Part shown: piece after piece, positions 23,235-34,033 of the stretch | Layout of the letters: the number at the start of each line of letters is the position of its first letter | Position numbering within the stretch: position 1 is the stretch's first letter | Assembly (NCBI GenBank): GCA_019054805.1 | Contig: JAHQIY010000002.1 | Coordinates: 7,874,001 to 7,938,000, forward strand | DNA from: Brachionus manjavacas | Lineage: Eukaryota > Rotifera > Eurotatoria > Ploima > Brachionidae | Direction of reading: 5' to 3' | DNA length: 64,000 bases | Position numbers and translations under genes: made by a program | Notes under the pieces: model-generated | The model's input: only the letters and a program-made list of their open reading frames with translations | What the model was told of the DNA's origin: nothing | Database searches by the model: none

Positions 23235-24121
23235 CCGTGCTGCTATAATACGATGAATTCACGATATTTGACGATAAATTACGTGAATTGACAAATTCTA
23301 GAAAACGTCATTTGACGTAAAATTTCGAAAATTAACGTTTTTTACGTAATTTTTAGTCAAATTTGGTCAATCACAAAATTGCCAAAATTTTTGGAAAAAA
23401 TCGAAAATACCGTAAAAAAAAAAATTTTTTTTATTTTTTTTCATTGAAAGTTTTAAAACGAATTTTTTTTTGACCAAAATTTACGTAAAATATTGTTATT
23501 TTCGGTTAAAAAAAGTCAAATAAAGTCAAAAATGGAAATTTTATTTACAAAATTTCTCTTAATATGTATCCGAACTTAAACCATTTGTTCCAGTTGGTGT
23601 AACTTTCGAAAAAGCTTGGCAACGAGATGAGAACAGCATGAAGGGAAATAAAACTTAAAGGTTAATGGGACTTAAACTCAAAAATTGACTCAAGACTTTT
23701 GTTTTTTTATTAGTTAAAATTACTAAGTTGTAAATAAAATTTCCATTTTTGACTTTATTTGACTTTTTTTCAAAAAAAGTCAAATAAAGTTGTTTTCAGT
23801 TAGTAAATAAAGTTGTTGTTTACGGTTAGTAACCGAAAACAACAAAATTTTACGTAAATTTTGGTCAAAAAAAAAATTCGATTTAAAAACTTTCAATGAA
23901 AAAAAATAAAATATTAAATAAAATAAAGCGTTAGGTTCTTACAGTGCTGCTATGATACGATAAGTTCACAATATTTTACGTAAAAAAACGTTAATTTTCG
24001 AAATTTTGCGTCAAATGACGTTTTCTAGAATTTGTCAATTCACGTAATTTATCGTCAAATTTGGTGAATTAACGTAATTTTACGTAAAATATTGTGAATT
24101 TATCGTATCATAGCAGCACTG
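23235..24121. mobile_element. Compound Tc1/mariner-type MITE block in an LTR
   Basis: TA dinucleotides flank the block (23233-23234 and 24122-24123). The right part, 23942-24121, is a complete 180-bp palindromic MITE with ends CAGTGCTGCTATGATACG. The left part, from 23235, is a second copy lacking its far end. Between them, 23430-23560 and 23725-23910 form another inverted repeat. 23905-23941 is an inverted copy of the LTR sequence just right of the block (AACCTAACGCTTTATTTTAT..). The site without the insert is preserved in the other LTR at 30456-30480. Confidence 0.65.
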
Positions 24122-24460
24122 TAAGAACCTAACGCTTTATTTTATTTAATATTTTTTTTTTTTCAAAGAATAATTAGCAAAAGAAACAAGTTAAAACAAA
24201 ATAATATATATAGAAACATTAAGTTAGTCGCAAATCCCGAAACACTTGTTTGTGTTTTATTTTACAAACAAGATATTGCAACATCATCAAACCACATTAG
24301 TAGAATGCGTGATCACGACATCACATCCTCGGCAAGTTAATTCACAAGTTCACTTACGACTGACTTACATTATAATGAGTCATTCAAACTGATTATTTTT
24401 GATTAAAATGCGAATCGACTAAATAAGGAGGTTGATTAAATGAATGCATTGATTAAACTA

Positions 24461-24781
24461 CTAACTACGGATTCTCGTCTCATTATAATTTATCTCTTTC
24501 TTACATTCTCTTGGTAATTTCTTAGCTGCTAGGTCAACAGTGGTTTCGTCTAAATGTTCATTTGGACTTGAGTGTGACGGAAAAGAGTCTGAGTTAAGTA
24601 TCGAGTGAAACCCTGTGTTACCATCAATGTCACCTTCTAGTTTATCACCATTTACCATATCACCATCCGTATCCAAAACTTGTTGATCAGCCATTCCATT
24701 ATGCTCTTCATCATCCGACTCAGAACTCGAGGTATCTTCCCTAACCTCGTTTTGAATTTCGGGTTGACTAGTTTCAGACAT
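24461..24781 (-). pseudogene. C-terminal pol tail of the minus-strand retroelement
   Basis: A 106-codon acidic, Ser- and Asp-rich frame ending in basic residues (KKLPRECKKE...NETRIRS). It is continuous with the pol remnant once the plus-strand insert and its 4-bp duplication are removed, because 28113-28117 joins 24780. The Met at its start is internal. It looks like the low-complexity end of a Ty3-type polyprotein rather than a host gene. Confidence 0.5.
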
Positions 24782-24830
24782 ATTTGTTAGTCTAGGGAAT
24801 TTGGCCTGAATACCTTCGATATTTCTAATA

Positions 24831-26051
24831 ATGAATAAAGACTTTTACAAGCTAGATTATTCAACTATAAATAATCGCTCGCAAAATGATGTTTCAATAA
24901 AGTCGAAATCGAATAATTTAAACAAAATGTTATATAATATGGATCATAACGAAAAAACGCCTAAATCAATACTTATCAGTGATGATGATGCACAAAAAAC
25001 ACCAGAATCTTATTGTTATGAAAAAGATGTAATAAAAGATTGGAATCCAAAAATTCACCAAGCAAATTTGGTTATTCATGATTACGATCGACAAAAAACA
25101 CCTAAAATGTCTGACTATGTATCAAATGATTATAATAACATGATAAATAATAAACGAAATTCAATTAATCATCCGGTCGAGATGAGAGAACAAATGTTTC
25201 CTTTACCGAACGATCCAATCTATAAATTTTTGCTCAACCAAAATATGGAGAATAAACCAAAACATCTTCATGTAAGTACACCAAAATTTTCTGGTAATAG
25301 TAAAGATGATATAGAAGATTGGCTTTTTATGATCAAGCAAGGTTTTATAGCAGCAAAAATTCCTGATGAAGATCGACTGAATGCAGTCGTCAATTTTGTG
25401 GCTGAGTTACCATTGTTAATATTAAAAAGACATATTGAGTCAAAAAGTAACTGGTTCGAGTTTGAAAAAGAGCTCAAAGATACCTTTAGAAACGTCGATA
25501 GAGAACATAAAATAAGAAGCGAACTCTCTAATTTAAAACATAAAGAATTAAATGTTGAACATTTTGTAAACAGATTTTTGACTTTGACCAATAAGTTAGG
25601 CTTTATGGCTGAGGAAGAAAAAATGTTTTACTTTAGAGAAGGTTTAAAAGAAAATACAAAAAGAGAAATTATTTGTAGAAAAATCGTTAAGCTGTCGGAG
25701 GCTATCCCACTTGGGATTCAATTAGAATCAGCGGCTAGCTGCATATCTAAAGTTAACTTTGTTAAAACTAATGTAAAAAAGAAAAATAATAATTCATATA
25801 AAAGAGATACTTTCAAAGACTTACAAAAACAAAAAACTGTATCTAATAAATATTTAAATCAAAGAAACAATAAATCACATGATATTACATGTCTTAGATG
25901 TAAAAAGAAAGGACATTATGCTAATAAGTGCAGGGTAATATTAAAAAAGATAAATTCTTTAGAAATTGTTTCTGATTCGGAAGAAAAGATTTATATGGTT
26001 TCTTCTCCTCGAAAAATATTAACTGTATACCATCAACTACAGGTTATGTAG
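24831..26051 (+). pseudogene. gag of the plus-strand retroelement
   Basis: The frame is 406 codons from ATG 24831 to TAG 26049-26051. The N-terminal third is Asn/Lys/Asp-rich with repeated KTP(K/E)S-like units (EKTPKS, QKTPES, QKTPKM). A retrotransposon gag (capsid-like) domain spans about residues 150-280 (SGNSKDDIEDWLF, then LKHKELNVEHFVNRF), followed by a basic linker and one zinc knuckle CLRCKKKGHYANKC near residue 355. The protease frame begins in the -1 frame and stays open upstream of its ATG at 26063, so a programmed -1 shift between gag and pol is possible. This ORF is itself intact; the element as a whole is not. Confidence 0.8.
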
Positions 26052-26062
26052 GAGGTAAATTA

Positions 26063-27758
26063 ATGAAAATAGGAATAGATTGCGGGGCTACCCATTCTAT
26101 TATGAACCATATGACAGCAGTTCAATATAATATAGATATTTTAGCATGTGAAAACAAAATAAAGACAGCAACAGGCAAAATTACTCATGCTTCTGGCAAA
26201 ACGAAACCAATTGAAATTAAGCTAGGTAACAATTTATGTTTAATCGAATTTATTGTTTTCGATCATGAAGACCATGATGTTTTGTTAGGTCTTGATTGGT
26301 TTCAAAAAACAAATTCAGGAATTTTTCCATCCCAAGGACTTATAAAATTTCCAGGTTCAGATTTTAAATTAGAAAGTAGCGAAAGTAATAAAGAAGAAAA
26401 TATTTTTGATATTTTTCTATCTGATGTTAATCCAGAAACCTCAGATGATTATTTTTGGGAAGACAAATCATATAAGGTTAACCCTGTAAGTCCTTTATCA
26501 TTCAATCAGCAAAAAGCTTTTGATAAAATATTAACCGAAGCAAAATGTTTATTTGCTAATTCTATAGAAGAATTAGGGAGCTGTGAGGTGTATAAGCACG
26601 CAATTAGGTTGATTGATGAAAATGTAGCTCCTATTTATAAACGACCATATAGAATGTCAGAAAGCGAACGCCAATTTTTAAAAACCGAAATCAGTAAGAT
26701 GATAAAAGCAGGAATCATTCGAACATCTAAATCGGCTTGGTCTTCCCCTGTAATTGTTGTTCCAAAAAGACGGAAATAAACGAATTTGTATAGATTATAG
26801 AAAGTTAAACGAAAATACTTTAACAGAAAGATGGCCACTTCCAAATATTACAGATGTAATTGATAGAATGAGGGACTCGAATTGGTTCACTGCACTTGAT
26901 TTAAAGTCAGGCTACTGGCAAGTAAAAATGGATGAAAGTTCAATTCATAAAACTGCTTTTTCCACTCCAGATGGTCATTTTGAATTTTTAAGACTACCTT
27001 TTGGCTTAAAGAATGCGCCAACAGACTTCTGTAGGATTATGCAGATGACCCTAAGTGACCTTCCTTTCGTTGAAGTTTATATGGATGATATCACTATACA
27101 TTCAAAAACCTTTCACGAACACATCTCTCACATAAGACAAGTTTTTAAAAAATTAAAGAAAGCAAATTTAAAAATAAACCCAACTAAATGTAGCTGGTTT
27201 GCAAATGAAATTAAAGTGCTTGGTCACATTGTGTCTCATAATCAAGTTAAAATGGATCCTGAAAAAATCAAAGCAATTGTTGAAAGAGCTCGACCAAAAA
27301 ATTTAAAGGAACTACAAAGTTTTCTTGGACTACCTAACTTTTATCGACGCTTTATTAAGGATTATTCAAAAATTGCTCATCCACTTTTTGCTTTGTGTGC
27401 GAAAGATTCAGTATTTGAATGGAGTAGTGAATGTGAAGAAGCTTTTAACATGCTTAAGAAAAAATGTTCCTCATATCCAATATTAAGAATACCAAATCCT
27501 AATTCCAATTACAGACTCTATGTCGATGCTTCTGGGTACGCACTTGGAGCAATATTAACTCAAAAAGATGAAAACGGAGAGGAATTCATGGTTGCTTGTG
27601 CTTCACGAACACTCTCAAAAACAGAAATAAAATATGGTATTTCAGAAAAAGAATGCTTAGCTGTTATCTATGGTATAACACAATTCAGAAAGTACCTGTA
27701 TGGAATAAAATTTACAGTTATAACAAACCATTCGCTGCTACCATATATGTTAGTCTAG
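26063..27758 (+). pseudogene. Protease-RT-RNase H of the plus-strand retroelement, frameshifted, no integrase
   Basis: 26063-26779 has the protease (GIDCGATHSIM, where DTGA is usual) and the RT N-terminus (RPYRMSESE, IIRTSKSAWSSPVIVVPK). A short A-run at about 26763 shifts the frame, and 26754-27758 continues with ICIDYRKLN, LDLKSGYWQ, LPFGLKNAP, the catalytic YMDD, FLGLPNFYRRFI and RNase H (YVDASGYALGAIL, CASRTLSKTE). The last RNase H motif reads TNHS where TDHS is usual, a lost catalytic acid. The frame then ends at the 3' LTR. The RT is close to the 17.6/297 type of Ty3 elements. Confidence 0.85.
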
Positions 27759-28112
27759 GGAATTTGGCCTGAATACCTTCGATTAACTTCAGAGGAGATA
27801 GAATGAAGACAAAGAACAAAATCGTGTTGATTAAACGTTTATTATTATTTTAAAGTAAATAGGAAAAATACAAGTTATAAAGCTCCCCTCTTTAAGAATT
27901 ACAACTTCTATTTATATTCAGTAGTTGTATCTTAAAAAGGTCATTAATCATAAAGAATCTAAATAAAGATAAGTTGTGAATTAAATCGGTCATAAAGATT
28001 TATGACATATGATAAATGATTCATAAAAACATAAAGATAAAATCTAGATAAGTTGAGGAAAATTGATAAGGTTAATTTAAATAATTGAAACGGTTATTTT
28101 CACACCGTAACA
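27748..28112 (+). repeat. 3' LTR of the plus-strand retroelement
   Basis: TGTTA...TAACA termini, 365 bp, followed by the TATT target duplication. The first 36 bp match the 5' remnant at 24785-24820. Confidence 0.75.
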
Positions 28113-28270
28113 TATTTACAATAATCTTCTTGGAGAAAGTAATTCCGCAATTTTCTGTAACAAACTTGGCAAAACTATCCTTCTATCTCTTAAAAGAAGA
28201 CCATCACTGGTAACCGCAAACTCATCAATAAGTCTTTGATACACACCAAGCTTTTTGCGATCATCATTGT

Positions 28271-30186
28271 TTATACTTTACCTAACGAAGACTTAACAAG
28301 CTGAAGGAGACTATCATTATTAGTTTCCTTGACAATTTGTTCTCTAGTGATTGATTTTGGTATTGAGGTATTGACAACAAATTTCACAAACTCTTCACAA
28401 AGCCATTCATCAGAGGAGACAATATCAGGATCTGGAGGCCTAGACAAATAATCCGCTTTATTTAACTTACCAGGACGATGAACCACCTCAAAGTCAAAAC
28501 ACGACAATCTTAGCCCCCAGCGCTCAATTCGAGCTTGTGACCTACCATTCGAACCATTAAATATAAACTGTACCGCCTTGTTGTCTGCTACAAGTTTGAA
28601 CTTTTTTCCGAAAACAAAATTATAACACCTCTCACAACCATAAACACAAGATAATGCCTCTTTCTCAACTTGAGCGTATTTACGTTCCTTGGATCTATCT
28701 GCACCAATACACAAGCTAAACCAACAGGACTTGCATCAACAATCAACTCAATTGCCCAGTTTGGATCAAAGTAAGCTATTGCTTCAGTAGAAAGTGATTG
28801 TTTTAGTTTTTCAAGTGTCTGATCGTGTTCTTTTTTCCTTTGAATTTTATTACCAACACTAACACGAGCCAGCTGACGCAATGGTTCGGTTATTGTGCTA
28901 AAATTTAAAATGAATCGAGCTGAATACATAGCCAAATCCAAAAACTTTCAAGTTCTTTTTTGTCTCTTGGTGTACATAGACTTCTTAAGGCTTTGACTCT
29001 CTCAGCACTTTGAGCAATACCTTTTTCACTAAAAACTAAACCAAAGAATTCAATTGTCCTCTTGCCAAATTCGCATTTCTCAAGATTAGCAGTCAAGCCA
29101 CTGTTTTCTAGTCTTTCAAAAACTTTGTGAAACCGCTCTTCATACCCTTCTAGTGTTCTTCCAAAGCAATAATGTCATCGCTTACATTAACAACACCTTG
29201 CAAGCCTTTAAGAACTTCACTTACCAAATACTGAAACATTTCAGCTGCTGAGCAATACCCAAAATTTAACCTCTTATCTCTAAAAAGACCAATGTGTGTG
29301 CTAAAAGTAGTCATGTGTCTACTTTTCAAACTTAAAACAATTTGCCTAAATCCATAGTTAAAATCTAGCTTTCCGAACCAAGACGCATCATTTAACATCA
29401 AAAGTCAAGTCCTATCAAACAATCTGCTTCTCCTTTGAACACTATAAAGCAAGTTTTCGACACCCTATCTTTCCATATTATCTCTGCTTCAAATTCACCA
29501 AGCATAGGTAAAGGATCATCTGATTTGTACGAGTATACTCTTCTACTGGAGCTCTTTAAATTAACAATTTTCTTCAGCCCTTCAAAACACATCTCATCTA
29601 TAATATTTACTGTTGAGCCTGTATCTACTACACAACTAATAAGATACCCATTCACTTTAACCTCAGTTCTCGGCAAACCATTACCACCACCAATTGCAAA
29701 TGCAAAATCATCATTTTCACTTCTGTCAACATTTTTAACAGTATTTACCACATCGTTATTTTTTTTTGTACCCAACATATCTTGACGGCACCTCTTCTCA
29801 AAATGACCAATAATTCCACATTTGTTACACTTCTTATGTTTCGCAGGACATTCGCCTAGATGTGGGAACTTAAGACCACAGCTGTAACAACGTTTTGTTA
29901 CACCGTTGTGTGCTGCATAAGAGACCTTTTTAACAATGTAACTATCAGTTGAGCCAATACTAATGTCTTTGATCTGATAATTAGCTACCTCTCTCGTTCT
30001 CTCCCAGTCTAACAGATCTTCTAACTTCAACTCATCATTTGACCTTAAAATCTTGCCAATAATGTCTTTACTTTTGGATTCCTCAATTATTTGGCTCAAT
30101 ATTTTACTTTCGACATCTTGAAAACCACAATACTTTGAAAGCTTTTCATAGAAGCGATTTTTCCTTGGATTGAAATGATACGCCAA
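28271..30186 (-). pseudogene. gag-pro-RT-RNase H remnant of the minus-strand retroelement
   Basis: 29398-30186 holds the end of gag with two zinc knuckles (CYSC..., CNKCGIIGHFEKRC) and a protease with DTG in CVVDTGSTVNIID. It joins directly, near 29400, to the middle of RT (WFGKLDFNYGF), so the RT N-terminus is deleted. The polymerase motif reads VNVSDDI instead of the usual YxDD context. The connection region (28588-29096) and RNase H (FVFGKKFKLVADNKAVQ) follow in shifting frames; stops separate every piece. Past 28271 the segment for LLRDRRIVLPSLLQKIAEL is present in another frame, after which the integrase zinc finger and core are absent. Confidence 0.8.
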
Positions 30187-31160
30187 TTTCTTCTTTATGT
30201 CAACAACATCTTTTCCATTTTCAGGCTTAGGATTTTTCTCAACAGCATCATAAATCCTAAAAACATCAACGCCAGTGACAATGCTGCCTTCTTTCTTTCA
30301 TCATCTATTATGTTGACCCACTTCAAATAGTTGTCCAACCCTTTTACCCACTCATTTCACTTAGGACCAACAGCAGTATCTTCCATGCCACAGTCAAACA
30401 TTTGATAAACCCATTTTAGCAAGCCATTTTAATTTTTCCTCGTCGCCAGATATTATGTTCACTAAGAAGCTAATGCTTTATTTTATTTAATATTTTATTT
30501 TTTTCAAAGAATAATTAGCAAAAGAAACAAGTTAAAACAAAATAATATATATAGAAACATTAAGTTAGGTGCCAATCCCGAAACACTTGTTTGTGTTTTA
30601 TTTTACAAACAAGATATTGCATCATCATCAAACAACATTAGTTGAATGCGTATGCAAGACCAACACTAAAAAACTTGAAAAGAATTGTGGAATTATCAAG
30701 TAGATATGAATAGTTGTTAAACCTAGAATTCAAACAAAGAACAGAGGGTCTTTCTTCTCTTGTTTTGCCCGTTGCCAAACAGCTCATTATAAAGATTGAA
30801 GTCATAAACAACGCCGAAAAGAGTAGTGTAAATATGGAACGACCTGTGACAGGACCAGTTCTAAATCAATCAACAATTTCAAATTACGACCTTTCTTTGG
30901 ACAAAATCATCTGCAAAAGAAATTATCTGCAACGCTTGTCAAAATATAGCCTCTGGAGAGTTTTGACATTCTTTCTACTCCTGTTTTACCCATTGAAAAA
31001 CAAGTCATTATCAATCCGTAATTTGAAATTGTTGATTGATTTAGAACTGGTCCTGTCACAGGTCGTTCCATATTTACACTTCTCTTTTCGGCGTTGTTAT
31101 TTATGACTTCAATCTTTATAATGAGTTGTTTGGCAATGGGCAAAACAAGAGAAGAAAGAC

Positions 31161-31515
31161 TACAGTACCGATTTGACAAGTGGATTTCTGGTAAATTTAC
31201 GTAATTTTACGTAAATTTACGTAAAAATTGGTAAAAATGAAAATGCCAAAAAAAAGCCCGATTTTTTGAATTTTTTATTATTTTCTAATAAAATTTGAAA
31301 AAATTAGTTTCTATTTATTAAATAAAATTTTACCAAAAGTTACTTTTTTTTACTAATTTTTACGTAAATTTTTGTAAAAATGGTAAAATATGGTAAAAAA
31401 AAGTAACTTTTGGTAAAATTTTATTTAATAAATAGAAACTAATTTTTAAAATTACGTAAATTTACGTAAATTTACGTAAAATTACCAGAAATCCACTTGT
31501 CAAATCGGTACTGTA
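31161..31515. mobile_element. Tc1/mariner-type MITE, 351 bp
   Basis: 31163-31513 has about 40-bp inverted ends starting CAGTACCGATTTGACAAGTG, with flanking TA on both sides. Inside are repeated TTTACGTAAA words and nested inverted repeats, so almost the whole element folds back. The empty site is present in the left palindrome arm near 30746-30760. Confidence 0.75.
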
Positions 31516-31551
31516 TCTGTTCTTTGTTTGAATTCTAGGTTTAAGAACTAT

Positions 31552-32580
31552 TCATATCTAGGTTGTCCCTAAAATCCGGAACCGGAACATGGAACCCGGA
31601 ACCAAAATAAAATCCGGAACCCGGAACTATATACTAAAGTCCGGAACTAAAATTAGAAAATCCAGAACTAAGTTCAAGTTGAAAATTACCTGCTAATACT
31701 CGGAACCGGAACAGTCTAAAACACGGAACCAGAAAAATTTTAAAAATATATGATCTTAAAAAAATTTTCAAAAAATTTTTCAATTATTAAAATTAAGTTA
31801 ATTTTTAATCTAATTAATAATACAAGTAAATATTTCAAAAAAGACTAGTGTGAGTTGAAAAAAATTATTATTTTTTTTGTGTTGAAATTTTTAAAACCTG
31901 TGTGAGTTTTTGATTGCATCATTTAAAAAAATTTATTTCAGTATCGCTAAGTTTCGTTGAAATTTTTAAAACCACAATCAGTTTCTGGGACCAGAAAGTT
32001 CGTTTTTAAGTAATTTTGAGTATTAAATTTTGAAATAAAAAATCTAAAAATTATTTTTTAAGAAAATATACTAAAAGTCAATTGAAAACTTTGTCTTATT
32101 TTGTTTGTGATGTGAGTGTTCTTCGTGATAAGTCGGTTTTGATTAAGGAAGATATGTTGAAAATTATTCCAGCTTCAATACCTGACGAAGCGTTGAATGT
32201 AAATATTGAAAAATTTGAATGTTTTTTTGAGCCCGACGCATTACTTAGTTTAAAAAAAATTTTAGAAGTAAAAATTTGTCAAATTAAACCGCGTGTTACA
32301 CGAAGGAAAAAATAATTTTTTTGTTAATTTTCCGTTAATTTCATTAAATTTAAAATATAAAAAAACTATTGACTTTTGTAAATTATTTTTAAATCAGTTC
32401 CGGATTTTAGTAGGATTTCGGTTCCGTTCCGTTTTTTAGGATGTTCCGGTTCTGGATTTTAGTATACAGTTCCGTAAGAAAAATGTTCCGGACTTTAGTA
32501 TATAGTTCCGGGTTCCGGATTTTATTTTGGTTCCGGGTTCCATGTTCCGGTTCCGGATTTTAGGGACAACCTCATATCTA
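31552..32580. mobile_element. Mutator-like element, 1011 bp, with 9-bp target duplication
   Basis: 31561-32571 is flanked by TCATATCTA on both sides (31552-31560 and 32572-32580). The TIRs are about 90 bp and begin GGTTGTCCCTAAAATCCGG. They are built from CCGGAAC/GGAACC units. The interior has one 77-codon frame (32082-32315) without an ATG start. The empty target is preserved in the opposite palindrome arm. The 9-bp duplication and G-starting long TIRs support Mutator-like. Confidence 0.8.
32082..32315 (+). CDS. Unrecognised frame inside the Mutator-like element
   Basis: The frame is 77 codons, opening at TTG with the first ATG at codon 25. The stretch VLIKEDMLKIIPASIPDEALN looks protein-like and the C-terminus is basic (PRVTRRKK). 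No transposase motif is present. It could be a captured host exon or a remnant; no upstream exon could be fixed. Confidence 0.3.
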   Translation: MKTLSYFVCDVSVLRDKSVLIKEDMLKIIPASIPDEALNVNIEKFECFFEPDALLSLKKILEVKICQIKPRVTRRKK

Positions 32581-32798
32581 CTTGCTAATTCAAAAATTCT
32601 GTTCAAGTTTTTTAGTGTTGGTCTTGCTATCTTTAGTTTTATGTGTATCTCTGGTTTTCTTATACCGTTTGACAACCTCTTAGTTAGTAAGCATCTCATT
32701 CCGCATTATTAGCTATAGTAAGCTGTTCTAAGGAAGGTAAAGCTGAAACTCGTTTTGACACATTATTTTTATTTTTTTATTTAAAATAAATGTATAAA

Positions 32799-33088
32799 TA
32801 CAGCGGTTCTAATAAAATCGTAACGTCCGGCCTATTCGGCCAAGCTGGCCTAGGAGTCTGGCCTGTTTGGCCAAATTAGGATAAATTAAAATATCTCCAA
32901 CTACCTTGGCTGACAGGCAGGGCGCCATTGCCGAACAGGCCCGACACAATTTGAATTTCTATTTGTAAAAATATTTAAATAATTTTTTTTTGCTGATATT
33001 AGCTGATATCAGTTAATATCAGATCATATCATCTAATATCAAATAATATCATATGATATGATGTGACAAGTTAATTTCCGGCACTGTA
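32799..33088. mobile_element. Putative TA-target MITE with GGCC and ATATCA clusters
   Basis: TA flanks 32801-33086, which starts CAGCGG and ends GGCACTG. The right end resembles the 31163 MITE (CAGTGCCG.. and TTGACAAGT-like words). The left half is a GC-rich patch with seven GGCC words (about 32836-32935). The right half is a run of ATATCA/TGATAT units. The TIR match is weak. Confidence 0.4.
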
Positions 33089-33489
33089 GAGTAGAAAAAT
33101 TAATATTTATTATGTAAAAACATCGTTAAATTCAAACTGATACAAAACTTAAAAAAAAAAGCATAAATATATTTTATATTGAAAATATTAAAGTATCAGA
33201 GTATTGATTTCGATACTTTTGTTACTTTTCTTAAAATAAAGCATTTTGTAATGAAGTACTAAAAACATATTAATATTTTACAAGTGATGAAATTTTTGGC
33301 TATTTGAAGAATTTATTTCTATTAATTGAAATAAAATGACTGAGTTATTACATGAGTCAGAAATTTCTTCCCAAGTTGTCAAAGACTGGCCCTATTTGGT
33401 TTTTGAGGCGCCAGTTTACCACCCATTAATTTTTCTAAAAATAACCTATTTATTTAATTTTTATATTTTATATCATACTTTCCCCGCTT

Positions 33490-33756
33490 TTATAAAGAGA
33501 ATGCTAGGGAAGTGTCGATCATTGTGACCACTGCCGGATCACCTATGACCGAGACCTGCCGTAGACTATTATTTTTCTCAGGTACTAAATGACCCTCATC
33601 AGGTAGCCCTTGCACGCAATGCCATCGATAAGCCATCTTTTTAGTCTGCTGGGGTTTTTTACCACGTATTTTATCCTCGTCGATTGATGTTATGTTTACA
33701 TCAGTCTCTGGGGCCCTTCTATCAAATCTTCTCGATAGACGTATTGGAGTACCTTT
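33490..33756 (-). CDS. GC-richer orphan open frame, no ATG start
   Basis: An 88-codon open stretch between stops, ending at TAA 33490-33492. It has much more balanced base composition than all neighbours. It reads in part RRAPETDVNITSIDEDKIRG, KKMAYRWHCVQG and DPAVVTMIDTSL. A Met occurs only mid-way. It could be a fragment of an older transposon or a displaced exon. No family is recognised and no other-frame coding is better. Confidence 0.35.
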   Translation of the reverse strand, partial: KGTPIRLSRRFDRRAPETDVNITSIDEDKIRGKKPQQTKKMAYRWHCVQGLPDEGHLVPEKNNSLRQVSVIGDPAVVTMIDTSLAFSL

Positions 33757-34033
33757 TTACGCTCTCAGTTAACTTAAGTGTTCATGGTAAAGTTCAATAT
33801 ACCAGTGATATCGACAAAGATGTCGTTATATCAAAGTAAAAGTTATTAAATTTTTTTTTTCCTTTTTTATTTTGTTAAGCATTAATTGAAATCAAAATAT
33901 TATTTATTTTCTCAAATATAATTTAAGAATTAATAAGATGCCTAATTTTCCAAATTTTATAATTGATATTTATTCAAAAAAGAAAAAAGATTTATTTTTT
34001 AAATTTATGTTACGAAAAAATCCTTAAAATTGC

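Larger units (their letters stand above)
24781..28116 (+). mobile_element. Plus-strand LTR retrotransposon inserted in the minus-strand one
   Basis: The element spans 24785-28112, flanked by TATT (24781-24784 and 28113-28116). The 3' LTR is 27748-28112 (365 bp), starting TGTTAG and ending GTAACA. Only the first 36 bp of the 5' LTR remain (24785-24820, identical to 27748-27783); the rest and the primer site are deleted. gag and pol follow. The coding region stops at the RNase H domain and meets the 3' LTR, so the integrase is missing. It is younger than the host element. Confidence 0.8.
24122..30651 (-). mobile_element. Ty3/gypsy-like LTR retrotransposon, interrupted and decayed
   Basis: Long terminal repeats of roughly 190 bp lie at 24122-24310 (continuing to 23226-23234 across the MITE block) and 30456-30651; exact ends are uncertain. 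On the minus strand, just inside the 5' LTR, is TGGCGACGAGG (30438-30448), a tRNA primer-site-like sequence common in such elements. gag-protease, RT and RNase H remnants follow at 30186-28271, then a C-terminal tail at 24781-24461. A plus-strand element is inserted at 24785-28112. Large deletions remove the RT N-terminus and the whole integrase core. Confidence 0.75.
30654..32627. repeat. Long palindrome (two 235-bp arms) with two insertions in the right arm
   Basis: The left arm is 30654-30888. The right arm is 31017-32627 and is split by a TA-target MITE (31163-31513) and a Mutator-like element (31561-32571). Without the inserts and their duplications the right arm is about 238 bp and matches the left arm in reverse complement. 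Conceptual translation of an arm gives ARPTLKNLNR and NMERPVTGPVLNQS, reminiscent of a retroelement gag, but no full gene is present. The left arm meets the LTR element at about 30652. Confidence 0.75.

Noticed and set aside
25268..25591. 107-codon minus-strand frame
   Set aside because: Antisense of the plus-strand gag gene.
29435..29785. 116-codon plus-strand frame
   Set aside because: Antisense of the minus-strand gag-protease remnant.
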